NCBI GenBank assembly: GCA_041562215.1
Contig: JBFEYJ010000102.1
Span: forward strand, 1 to 9,911
Source: JBFEYJ01 sp041562215
GTDB lineage: Bacteria > Pseudomonadota > Gammaproteobacteria > Thiohalomonadales > Thiohalomonadaceae
Reading direction: 5' to 3'
Length of the DNA stretch: 9,911 nt
Shown here one piece after another: positions 1 through 7,099 of the stretch (its first letter is position 1; every line of letters begins with the position of its first letter). The notes beneath the pieces were generated by a model. It was not told the DNA's origin, searched no databases, and saw only the letters and a list, made by a program, of their open reading frames with translations. The translations under genes were made by a program, and so were the position numbers.

Positions 1-103
1 AACCGGCAGGTAGCAAGCCACACGCTTCGACTTCCTCCCTCAGCCCTCTATCCATGGCGCGATAATTAGAGTCAAGTTCGGTACTCAGCGTTGATTCGGA
101 CAT
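1..103 (-). CDS. Possible 5' end of an unidentified gene overlapping the argJ end
   Basis: A minus-strand frame starts with ATG at 103 (an in-frame ATG also lies at 109) and stays open to the window edge. It overlaps the last 32 bases of argJ in another frame. The first residues are MSESTLSTELDSNYRAMDRG, followed by a Leu/Glu-rich stretch that looks like an ordinary soluble N-terminus. A third in-frame ATG at 55 lies outside argJ and would give a start 17 bp after the argJ stop. None of these starts has a clear Shine-Dalgarno sequence. I do not recognise the product. In related genomes a further gene usually follows argJ on the same strand, which makes a real start plausible. With only 34 codons visible, a chance open frame cannot be excluded. 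Confidence 0.3.
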   Translation of the reverse strand, partial: MSESTLSTELDSNYRAMDRGLREEVEACGLLPAG

Positions 104-1286
104 AGTCATACGAGAAATCGCAGGTCCAAACCGTGGTTTCAGCCTTACCACGGGCCAGATCGACACGGATGGTGATCTCTTCCTCTTTCATCACTGCCTG
201 TCCCTGCGCCTCTGTATAGTCGGCGGCACGTCCCCCATCACGAACGATACAGACGGGGCCAAGGTGAATGGTCACTGCCTTGAGGTCAAGATCTGTTACA
301 CCGGCACGTCCCACGGCGGCGAGGATGCGACCCCAGTTCGGGTCACTGGCAAACATCGCCGTTTTGACCAGCGGCGAGTGCGCAATGGTATAGGCAACAT
401 TGACGCACTCAGCCTCGTCGCGGCCACCCACGACCCCGATGGAGATGAATTTGGTTGCCCCCTCTCCGTCGCGAATGATCAGTTGTGCCAGCTCTCGACA
501 AATCTCGTTGAGTGCTTGCTGGAACGCCACCATCTCCGGTGAACCTGTGACCAGCGAGACGCCGCTTTTTCCGGTGGCCATCAAGATACAGGCGTCGTTG
601 GTAGAGGTATCCCCGTCGACCGTAATACGGTTGAATGAACCGTTAACGGCTTCGCGTAAACAGCCTTGCAAAGTCCCGCTGTCGATTGCTGCATCAGTCG
701 CCACATAGGCCAGCATCGTCCCCATGTCCGGCCTTATCATGCCCGATCCCTTGGAGATGCCGGTGATGGTAACCGTGCTCCCGGCGAGGTCCAGTCTTCT
801 TGACGCCCCCTTGGCCACCGTATCCGTTGTCATGATCCCGTGAGCGGCATCCTCCCAGTTTCCTTCACCCAAAGCGGCATTGGCAGCAGGAATTGCAGCG
901 ATGATTTTATCTACTGGCAACGGCTCACCGATAACGCCTGTGGAGAACGGCAAGACCTCATGAGACTTACAGGCAAGCTGCTGCGCAACAGCGTCACAAC
1001 AGAGCTTAGCCGCCGTCAAGCCTGCATCCCCTGTTCCGGCATTGGCATTGCCGGTATTAACAAGCAAGTAGCGCGGCATACTCTGCTGTAGGTGTTCCCT
1101 GGCAATAATAACCGGCGCGGCACAAAAGGCATTACGGGTGAACACCGATGCCACTGTGCTTCCCGGTGAGAGCTCGAACAACACAACATCCCGCCGACCG
1201 GGCTTCTTGATCCCGGCAGAGGCTACACCGACACGTACCCCTGAAACGGACTGCAATGTGGGCAAGCCCTTATAACCGACAGCCAT
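72..1286 (-). CDS. argJ: Bifunctional glutamate N-acetyltransferase / amino-acid acetyltransferase ArgJ
   Basis: ArgJ moves the acetyl group from N-acetylornithine to glutamate, closing the cyclic arginine pathway; in many bacteria it also makes N-acetylglutamate from acetyl-CoA. The cytoplasmic precursor is an Ntn-type enzyme that cuts itself into alpha and beta chains. At 404 residues it has the usual length. Visible landmarks are the NTGNANAGTG segment (77-86), the STGVIG oxyanion-hole region (115-120), the KGSGMI segment (179-184), the nucleophile Thr190 in GTML, the DPNWGR motif and the conserved C-terminus INAEYRT. The residue before Thr190 is Gly, where most bacterial homologues I know have Ala. 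The ATG at 1286 is supported by GGGAG nine bases upstream and by the typical N-terminus MAVGYKGLPTL. The gene lies 32 bp after secA on the same strand with no terminator visible, so co-transcription with secA is likely. Whether it is mono- or bifunctional cannot be read from the sequence. Confidence 0.96.
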   Translation of the reverse strand: MAVGYKGLPTLQSVSGVRVGVASAGIKKPGRRDVVLFELSPGSTVASVFTRNAFCAAPVIIAREHLQQSMPRYLLVNTGNANAGTGDAGLTAAKLCCDAVAQQLACKSHEVLPFSTGVIGEPLPVDKIIAAIPAANAALGEGNWEDAAHGIMTTDTVAKGASRRLDLAGSTVTITGISKGSGMIRPDMGTMLAYVATDAAIDSGTLQGCLREAVNGSFNRITVDGDTSTNDACILMATGKSGVSLVTGSPEMVAFQQALNEICRELAQLIIRDGEGATKFISIGVVGGRDEAECVNVAYTIAHSPLVKTAMFASDPNWGRILAAVGRAGVTDLDLKAVTIHLGPVCIVRDGGRAADYTEAQGQAVMKEEEITIRVDLARGKAETTVWTCDFSYDYVRINAEYRT

Positions 1287-1318
1287 CGATATCTACTCCC
1301 GCAAACAATAAGGCGCTT

Positions 1319-4024
1319 CTAGCTGATACGCCCGTGACACTGTTTGTACTTCTTGCCCGAACCGCACGGACAAGGCTCATTTCTTCCGATCTTGCGCTCA
1401 TCGCGAACAAAGGGCTCAGGATGGCGCTCGCCCTCTTCCTTTTGCTCCTCGCTACCGAGAGCACTAACCTCTTCGTGCTGATAATTCACGGGTACCTGAC
1501 TACGTCGTTGCTCTTCTACCGCAGCAACATCTTCTTCAGCCTGCACATGGACCTTGGAGAGCACACTGATGACCTCCCCTTTGATGCGGTCAAGTAGCTG
1601 ACTGAACAGGTCAAACGCCTCCCGCTTATATTCCTGCTTCGGGTTTTTCTGTGCATAACCGCGTAAATGGATCCCCTGGCGCAGATAGTCCATTGCCGCC
1701 AAATGCTCTTTCCACAGGGTATCGAGCACCTGCAGCATAACGGCTTTCTCGAAGTGTCTCATTACTTCGGCTCCGGCCTGCATCTCCTTCTCTTCGTAAG
1801 CCTTGACAATCTCATCGAGAATTCGCTGACGAAGCGTTTCCTCATACAGTTTTTCGTCACTGTCCAACCAGCCGGGAATATCGAGACGGAGGCCGAACTC
1901 TTCATCCAGTCTATCGACCAGACCATCTATGTCCCACTGCTCTTCCATACTATGATGTGGGATATACTGGTCGATCACGCCATTAACCACATCTTCGCGG
2001 ATCGCTTTTATCGTTTCGGAAATATCACTTTGCGCCATCAACTCATTGCGCTGCTCGTAGATCACCTTTCGCTGGTCGTTTGCGACATCATCGTACTCGA
2101 GCAGATTTTTACGAATATCGAAATTATGCCCTTCGACCTTGCGTTGAGCATTCTCGATTGCACGTGATACCCAGGGATGTTCAATCGCCTCACCCCGTTG
2201 CATGCCCAACTTTTGCATAATCATTGACACGCGATCCGAGGCAAAGATTCGCATCAGATTATCTTGTAGCGAGAGATAGAACCGTGTAGAACCGGGATCG
2301 CCCTGGCGCCCGGAACGACCCCGTAGCTGATTGTCGATACGTCGCGACTCATGACGCTCTGTCCCGATGATATGCAAGCCACCGGCATTCAATACAATGT
2401 CATGACGCTTCTGCCAATCCTCCTTCAACCGGGCGACAGCCGCCTCATCGACGTCATCGCCAAGTACCTCCAGCTCTGCCTCCAGGCTTCCACCAAGCAC
2501 GATGTCGGTTCCTCGGCCAGCCATGTTAGTGGCGATAGTCACCGCGCCTGGACGGCCGGCTTGTGCAACGATCTCCGCTTCACGTTCATGCTGCTTGGCG
2601 TTGAGAACTTCGTGCAGGATATTTGACTTGCGCAACAGTTCGGAAAGGTACTCGGAAGTCTCGATAGAGGTGGTCCCCACCAATGCAGGTTGTTTACGCT
2701 GGTGGCAATCTTTAATGTCCTCGATAATGGCCTCGTATTTTTCCTCAGGAGTCAGGTAAATGAGGTCACCCAGGTCATTGCGTTGCATCGGTCGATGAGT
2801 TGGGATCACTACCACTTCCAGCCCGTAGATCTGCTGAAACTCGTAGGCCTCGGTATCGGCAGTACCGGTCATGCCGGCAAGTTTCCCATAGAGTCTGAAA
2901 TAATTCTGGAAAGTAATCGATGCCAGGGTCTGGTTTTCATTCTGAATCGACACACCCTCCTTTGCCTCGATGGCCTGGTGCAGGCCATCGGACCAGCGCC
3001 GTCCCGGCATAGTGCGGCCGGTGAACTCATCGACGATCACCACCTGACCGTTGCTGACAATATAATCAACATTTTTCTGGAACAGGACATGAGCACGCAA
3101 TGCGGCATTGAAGTGATGCATCAGGTTGATATTGCCAGCATCATAGAGCGACTCCCCATCGGCCAGCAATCCGTCTAGCGAAAGCAACTCCTCAACATGC
3201 TGATGTCCCTCTTCGGTCAAATGTATCTGCTTTGCCTTTTCATCGACGGTGTAGTCACCCGGTCCATCCTCCTCCTGCACACGCACAAGCTTGGGGACCA
3301 TGGCGTTGATCCGGGTATAGAGTTCAGAGCTGTCTTCCGCCGGGCCTGAAATGATCAGCGGTGTACGCGCCTCATCGATTAATATCGAATCCACTTCATC
3401 GACTACAGCAAAATTAAGCTCGCGCTGCGCCTTGTCGTCCAGGCTAAACGCCATATTATCGCGCAGATAATCAAAACCGAATTCATTATTGGTGCCATAG
3501 ACGATATCGCAGGCGTAAGCCTGGCGACGCTGCTGAGTATCCAGCCCGCTAACGATCACACCGGTTTTCATGCCGAGAAAAGCATACAGTTTTCCCATCC
3601 ATGCGGCATCGCGACTTGCCAGATAGTCATTCACGGTAATTACATGGACACCTTTACCGGTCAGTGCATTGAGATAGGCCGGCAGTGTTGCCATCAGGGT
3701 CTTGCCCTCGCCGGTCTTCATCTCGGCAATCTTGCCACCATGCAATACCATGCCACCGATAAGCTGAACATCGTAGTGACGCATCCCGAAAACGCGCCTG
3801 CTCGCTTCACGCACCGTGGCAAACGCTTCCGGCAACAAGTCATCAAGTGAGTTTCCTTCCGCAAGACGTTGACGAAATTCTGAAGACTTATTTTGCAACT
3901 GCTCATCGCTGAGAGACTCAAACTGAGGCTCCATCGCATTGATTTGTTCAACCGTCTTGCGCATGCGTTTTACAGTGCGGTCATTTCGGCTACCAAAGAC
4001 TTTGCTCAGTAGTTTGGTAATCAT
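1319..4024 (-). CDS. secA: Protein translocase ATPase SecA
   Basis: SecA is the cytoplasmic and membrane-peripheral motor that pushes unfolded preproteins through SecYEG using ATP. The 901 residues equal the E. coli length. Walker A GEGKT is at 105-109, the Walker B/DEAD-type DEVD at 209-212, followed by a conserved IDEAR. Downstream are the motif with AGRGTDIVLGG and the arginine-finger region GRSGRQGDPGS of the second nucleotide-binding fold. The C-terminal zinc site CPCGSGKKYKQCHG is complete (Cys885, Cys887, Cys896, His897); this tail binds SecB and phospholipid in E. coli. The ATG at 4024 gives the canonical MITKLLSKVFGSRNDR start, but the ribosome site is weak: AGGA lies 13 bases away. 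No secM gene precedes it; instead a CapA-family lipoprotein gene ends 133 bp upstream. The stop is TAG. Nothing suggests truncation or transfer. Confidence 0.99.
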   Translation of the reverse strand: MITKLLSKVFGSRNDRTVKRMRKTVEQINAMEPQFESLSDEQLQNKSSEFRQRLAEGNSLDDLLPEAFATVREASRRVFGMRHYDVQLIGGMVLHGGKIAEMKTGEGKTLMATLPAYLNALTGKGVHVITVNDYLASRDAAWMGKLYAFLGMKTGVIVSGLDTQQRRQAYACDIVYGTNNEFGFDYLRDNMAFSLDDKAQRELNFAVVDEVDSILIDEARTPLIISGPAEDSSELYTRINAMVPKLVRVQEEDGPGDYTVDEKAKQIHLTEEGHQHVEELLSLDGLLADGESLYDAGNINLMHHFNAALRAHVLFQKNVDYIVSNGQVVIVDEFTGRTMPGRRWSDGLHQAIEAKEGVSIQNENQTLASITFQNYFRLYGKLAGMTGTADTEAYEFQQIYGLEVVVIPTHRPMQRNDLGDLIYLTPEEKYEAIIEDIKDCHQRKQPALVGTTSIETSEYLSELLRKSNILHEVLNAKQHEREAEIVAQAGRPGAVTIATNMAGRGTDIVLGGSLEAELEVLGDDVDEAAVARLKEDWQKRHDIVLNAGGLHIIGTERHESRRIDNQLRGRSGRQGDPGSTRFYLSLQDNLMRIFASDRVSMIMQKLGMQRGEAIEHPWVSRAIENAQRKVEGHNFDIRKNLLEYDDVANDQRKVIYEQRNELMAQSDISETIKAIREDVVNGVIDQYIPHHSMEEQWDIDGLVDRLDEEFGLRLDIPGWLDSDEKLYEETLRQRILDEIVKAYEEKEMQAGAEVMRHFEKAVMLQVLDTLWKEHLAAMDYLRQGIHLRGYAQKNPKQEYKREAFDLFSQLLDRIKGEVISVLSKVHVQAEEDVAAVEEQRRSQVPVNYQHEEVSALGSEEQKEEGERHPEPFVRDERKIGRNEPCPCGSGKKYKQCHGRIS

Positions 4025-4157
4025 TGTTTGTTTTCTATCCTGCGTTATGCAACCGCTCGCACGGCAACAAAAGAGAGTGAAACGCGTAGACTGTCAGATA
4101 ACAGAAACAGACGCTAATTTTACCTTAGAGAGGGGCGATTTACTCGCCGATCACGTT
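4025..4157 (-). other. secA leader / CapA-like to secA intergenic region
   Basis: This 133-bp stretch lies between the CapA-like stop and the secA ATG. Read on the minus strand it starts with a 5-bp hairpin, GGCGA-GTAAA-TCGCC (4134-4148), ten bases after the stop, without a following T-run, so it is not a convincing intrinsic terminator. No open frame longer than a few codons is present, which rules out a separate SecM-type peptide gene here. A possible sigma-70 pair (TTGTTG, 17 bases, TAACGC) lies near the secA end but matches consensus poorly. The secA Shine-Dalgarno AGGA sits 13 bases before the ATG. secA may be read through from the upstream gene or from a promoter in this gap. Confidence 0.5.
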
Positions 4158-5357
4158 TCATGGGTTAACCTGTGGCGGAGCGCCGGAGAGAAGTGACGGG
4201 GTGGAAACGCTGATAGTGCCCCGCTCATCGATAATCAGTGGGGTTTCAGGAAAATCGGCCAGGGTGAGATCGCGAATTACACGTGCAGCTGTATGAGAAT
4301 CATCCGGAACGGGTCCTGCAGGGCGAACCTGACGAGCGGATACAATCTTGCCGCCGAGAAAACGGCCATCAGGGGCGAGTTCAGCGGTGAGGATGGGGGC
4401 CAAGCCGTTCCTACCGCGGACATTAATGCCCCAATAGGTTGCAAAATTGCCGAGGCTGTAGGCAATCAGACGTCCATTGTAGAGCTCTATCGCACGGGGT
4501 ACGTGAGGACCATGCCCCAGCACCAAATCCGCGCCGGCATCAACGGCAAGACGGGAAAACTCAACGACATCGCCACGAGCTTCACCATGATAATACTCAC
4601 TGGCAAAGGGGACGTGTTCAACACCCGCCCCTTCTGCTCCACCGTGAAAAGAGACCAGTACGATATCGTGACTACGGTCCAACTCAGTGATGCGCTGCTG
4701 TACCTGCTCCAGCGCATGCATACTGTTTGCACCGGCAAAGGGTGCAAAGGCTATCAATGCGACCTTCCTTCCCTTCACTTCCCAGCTGGCGACATCACCA
4801 TCACGCCCCGAGTGATGAATACCTGCAGCCGCTAGAAGCGCCATGCTGGTGCTGCGTCCTTCCTCACCGAAATCACGTGCATGATTATTGGCCAGTGACA
4901 CAACATCGAAACCGGCCTGCTTGAATTGCTCGACAAAACGGCTCGGAGTACGGAATAGATAGCAGTGTGCAGGGTTACTACAACGTTTGAACGGCTTTCC
5001 ACCGTCTATTAATACCCCTTCAAGGTTACCGAAGGTGATATCCGCCTGTTGAAGCGTATAAGAAACAGGCTCCAGTAGATTGAGCCCGGCTGGCGGTAGC
5101 CTGTCGTGCGGATAGTCCGTTCCCAGCATGATATCGCCGACAGCGGCAACACTCAGACTCGAAGCTTGAGGGCTCGAAGCTTGAGGGCTCTCAAGGGACT
5201 CTGTCTCTTGCGCTGGTGCGGCATCCGGCGAGACCCTTACCCCGGGGGTTGAACAGGCTGCCAAAATAAACGACAAGCCAACAGCCAGGCCACGGGCGGA
5301 AAAACGGCCAGTCGAGCTAATCGAATGCAAAACAAGAGGTTTAAGATCACTACGCAT
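4158..5357 (-). CDS. CapA-family (PGA_cap) predicted lipoprotein, metallophosphoesterase fold
   Basis: The 399-residue product carries a bacterial lipoprotein signal: basic residues, a hydrophobic stretch (about 23-34) and the lipobox LAAC with Cys35. Ser36 follows, which by the Lol rule favours the outer membrane. A Ser/Pro/Gln-rich linker (about 40-68) precedes a CapA/PGA_cap domain with GDIMLG (74-79), GNLEG (110-114), NNHARDFG (157-164), SFHGG (236-240), GHGPHVPRA (281-289) and YSLGNF (300-305). This is the metallophosphoesterase-like fold of the poly-gamma-glutamate capsule protein CapA/YwtB. No capB, capC or other polymer genes are nearby, so a capsule role is not supported and the substrate is unknown. 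Cys126 and Cys132 could form a disulfide in the periplasm. The gene stands between the M23 peptidase and secA, behind a terminator, so it probably has its own promoter. The ATG at 5357 lacks a clear Shine-Dalgarno sequence, but no better start precedes the signal. Confidence 0.88.
   Translation of the reverse strand: MRSDLKPLVLHSISSTGRFSARGLAVGLSFILAACSTPGVRVSPDAAPAQETESLESPQASSPQASSLSVAAVGDIMLGTDYPHDRLPPAGLNLLEPVSYTLQQADITFGNLEGVLIDGGKPFKRCSNPAHCYLFRTPSRFVEQFKQAGFDVVSLANNHARDFGEEGRSTSMALLAAAGIHHSGRDGDVASWEVKGRKVALIAFAPFAGANSMHALEQVQQRITELDRSHDIVLVSFHGGAEGAGVEHVPFASEYYHGEARGDVVEFSRLAVDAGADLVLGHGPHVPRAIELYNGRLIAYSLGNFATYWGINVRGRNGLAPILTAELAPDGRFLGGKIVSARQVRPAGPVPDDSHTAARVIRDLTLADFPETPLIIDERGTISVSTPSLLSGAPPQVNP
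5158..5187. repeat. Two-copy 15-bp tandem repeat in the lipoprotein linker
   Basis: The unit CTCGAAGCTTGAGGG occurs twice in a row at 5158-5172 and 5173-5187 with no mismatch. It encodes the repeated SPQAS segment at about residues 57-66 of the CapA-like lipoprotein. The unit is a multiple of three, so copy changes would lengthen or shorten the spacer between lipid anchor and domain without a frameshift. It looks like simple slippage duplication. Confidence 0.85.
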
Positions 5358-5407
5358 GATGACTAAAGGTAAAATGAAGTATCACTGAAACTGTTTCGAT
5401 AGAATGA

Positions 5408-5433
5408 CAAAAGCCGCACCCATAGATGCGGCT
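5408..5433 (-). terminator. Rho-independent terminator of the M23 peptidase transcript
   Basis: On the minus strand AGCCGCA (5433-5427) pairs perfectly with TGCGGCT (5418-5412). A G-U and a C-G pair can extend this to a nine-pair stem with a TATG loop. TTTTG follows directly. The hairpin starts 47 bases after the M23 stop and ends about 50 bases before the CapA-like start, so it separates the two genes transcriptionally. The T-run is short, so some readthrough is possible. Confidence 0.75.
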
Positions 5434-5479
5434 CCTGCAGGTAAAGGGCGACTAACCATAACGCAACGTATCACCTTAC

Positions 5480-6412
5480 TCAATTTGTTGCTTGTACATA
5501 CTTCATGGGATCGACAGTCTTGCCATTCAACCATACTTCAAAATGGACATGAGGTCCGGTAGAGCGGCCGCTGCTGCCTACTGTTCCGATAACCTGCCCT
5601 TTTTCAACAGTATCGCCAACGTTCACCAGAATCTTCTTGCCGTGTCCATAGCGTGTGACATATCCCTTTCCGTGATTAATTTCTATCAGATTACCATAAC
5701 CATAGCGCTTACCAGCCCAGGTCACTACGCCAGCGGCAACCGCGATCATCCCGGAATCCTCCTTGGCCGCAAGGTCGATACCTTTGTGCATTGCAGGCTT
5801 ACCGGTAAAAGGGTCTGCACGAATACCGAATTTGGAAGAGATCCAGCCCTTGGTAATAGGACGCCCTGCAGGTAAAACCCTAGCCTGCAACTTACGATCA
5901 ATGAACAGGCTTTCCAATACGTTTAACTGCTCTTCCCGATCCTTGAGCTGAGCGGAGAGCTCATCAAGCTGGGTAATAAAGTCGGGCAATGCCACGGAGG
6001 CGGCGTCAAGGTCAGCACTATCACCCTCGTCAGGACCGCCCTGTCCGGGAGGATTGCTGAAGTCGAACTCACCGCTGTCAAGACCTGCGATCCGGGTGAG
6101 ACGCTGACCCAGCGCATCAAGACGAATGACATGCGCCTGCATCTGTCCAAGACGTAACGTAAGAGCATTGAGGTTTTCTTCAGCCGCACGTTTCGCCTCC
6201 AGAATCTCATCGTTCTGGCGTGCCAACTCATCACTCACCGAGAGGGGACTGACGCCACTGGGTGCTTCCTGTTGACCCATGCGAAAACCGGCATATAGAG
6301 CTAAACCGGGCAAAGCCAAAAGAACGGCTAGCGCCAGAGTGATCACCTTCCCCCGGTTCAGACAGAGACAGGCGGAACCACCAAGATGTTTGGATACGAG
6401 TAATATGTTCAT
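5480..6412 (-). CDS. Membrane-anchored M23 family metallopeptidase (LytM domain)
   Basis: This 310-residue protein has a short basic N-terminus, one membrane segment (about 22-43), a periplasmic region with coiled-coil character (about 60-110 and 144-172) split by a Gly/Asp/Pro-rich linker (about 112-135), and a C-terminal M23 domain (about 183-305). The zinc and catalytic residues of LytM-type enzymes are all visible: His209 and Asp213 in HKGID, His257 in RYGHGK, and His288/His290 in GPHVHFE. An active peptidoglycan DD-endopeptidase facing the periplasm is therefore likely, unlike the degenerate EnvC/NlpD activators. A homologue sits next to secA in Pseudomonas, where its job is, as far as I know, not well defined. 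The MNILLVSKH start fits that family, but no Shine-Dalgarno sequence precedes it. It is transcribed away from dciA and ends at an intrinsic terminator. Its neighbours suggest wall remodelling linked to growth or division. Confidence 0.9.
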   Translation of the reverse strand: MNILLVSKHLGGSACLCLNRGKVITLALAVLLALPGLALYAGFRMGQQEAPSGVSPLSVSDELARQNDEILEAKRAAEENLNALTLRLGQMQAHVIRLDALGQRLTRIAGLDSGEFDFSNPPGQGGPDEGDSADLDAASVALPDFITQLDELSAQLKDREEQLNVLESLFIDRKLQARVLPAGRPITKGWISSKFGIRADPFTGKPAMHKGIDLAAKEDSGMIAVAAGVVTWAGKRYGYGNLIEINHGKGYVTRYGHGKKILVNVGDTVEKGQVIGTVGSSGRSTGPHVHFEVWLNGKTVDPMKYVQATN

Positions 6413-6473
6413 TATACTTATGTCTTCAATTTACCGCGGTTATCGTAATGATATATAACACACTAAGAGCGCT
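6413..6473. promoter_or_regulatory. Divergent promoter region between dciA and the M23 peptidase gene
   Basis: This 61-bp AT-rich gap must hold the promoters of both divergent genes unless they lie inside coding sequence. For dciA a candidate is TTACCG (6431-6436), 17 bases, TATAAC (6454-6459), which would give a leader of about eight bases. An overlapping TGATATATA also resembles an extended -10. In the other direction I see no good pair; a TATAAT overlaps the M23 start codon and is too late to serve that start. The -35 match for dciA is poor, so the exact sites are uncertain. Confidence 0.45.
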
Positions 6474-6929
6474 ATGAGCAAACCTCGGGCCATTATTGAA
6501 CTCCTCGCAACCCAATTTTCGGGTGAGTTCGAGCAGACTATTCAGCGAAGCGAAAAACTACGTCAACTCTGGCATCGGCTGCGGCGCAAGCTGGACGCCG
6601 ACCTGGCAAGTCACTGCCAGTTACAGAATCTGAGAGACGGCATGCTCATCATCGCCTGCGACTCAACGGCGTGGGCAACGCGCCTGCGCTACCAAATACC
6701 GACACTACTCGAAGCAATGCACCATATTATGGGTCATGAGGGTATCCATGATATTCAGATCAGGGTTCAACCTGTTTCACAGAAGACACAACAACAAAGT
6801 GCCCGTGCCACTCTTTCTTCCCATGGTGCCCACTGTTTGAAGCAGTGTGCGGATACTATTTCCGATCCCGCGCTACGGCAAGCCCTCGAACAGCTTGCCA
6901 AACGCCAATGCAACAGTGGTGAATCCTAA
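6474..6929 (+). CDS. dciA: DciA/DUF721 family protein, predicted replicative helicase loader
   Basis: The 151-residue protein has the DUF721 pattern: a Leu/Trp helix (QLWHRLRRKLDADL, 31-44), then LRDGMLIIACDSTAWATRLR (53-72) with the hallmark Ser64 and Trp67, then a helix IPTLLEAM. DciA is the ancestral bacterial loader or operator of the replicative helicase DnaB in species without the phage-derived DnaC; its N-terminal domain has a KH-like fold and its tail is flexible. The Gln/Ser-rich segment after residue 100 fits that tail. It is the only plus-strand gene here, diverging from the M23 gene and converging on lpxC, as in other gammaproteobacteria with this layout. AAGAG about six bases before the ATG is a weak ribosome site. 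The helicase role is inferred from family membership and context. Confidence 0.8.
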   Translation: MSKPRAIIELLATQFSGEFEQTIQRSEKLRQLWHRLRRKLDADLASHCQLQNLRDGMLIIACDSTAWATRLRYQIPTLLEAMHHIMGHEGIHDIQIRVQPVSQKTQQQSARATLSSHGAHCLKQCADTISDPALRQALEQLAKRQCNSGES

Positions 6930-7099
6930 GTAACTTCCAAACTCTTCCGCAACGCTCTCACGTCGTTACGGCGGCTGGCTTTGGGAGGGGTGACGGATAC
7001 CTCCCTGTATGTATACCGGCCGTCTCCTTGAGGCCAGTCATGCCGTACCGGTCTATTCCACCGGCAGGATGAGAGTATGGAAAACTTCAGTATATCAAG
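6930..7099. other. Convergent intergenic region between dciA and lpxC
   Basis: The 170-bp gap lies between two gene ends that face each other. It holds a six-pair inverted repeat, GGGAGG (6983-6988) with CCTCCC (7000-7005), and two mutually exclusive hairpins around 7041-7066 (TGCCG/CGGCA, or CCGGT/ACCGG with a seven-base loop). None is followed by a T-run on either strand, so no intrinsic terminator can be called. I see no gene in it; an open frame from 7009 lacks coding character and runs into lpxC antisense. Confidence 0.5.

Noticed and set aside
1667..3178. Several plus-strand frames of 85 to 166 codons opposite secA
   Set aside because: They are antisense to conserved SecA motifs, have no family resemblance and are explained by the codon use of secA.
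4134..4148. Terminator after the CapA-like gene
   Set aside because: The hairpin has a five-pair stem and no T-run on the minus strand, so it does not meet the pattern of an intrinsic terminator.
4025..4157. A separate SecM-like arrest-peptide gene before secA
   Set aside because: Only frames of about five codons occur on the minus strand here, too short for a signal peptide and stall motif.
4293..4835. A 180-codon plus-strand frame opposite the CapA-like gene
   Set aside because: It overlaps the conserved CapA motifs on the other strand and shows no domain or ribosome site.
6411..6416. Perfect TATAAT overlapping the M23 start codon as its promoter
   Set aside because: Transcription from it would begin inside the coding sequence, after the start that homology supports, and no -35 lies at proper spacing.
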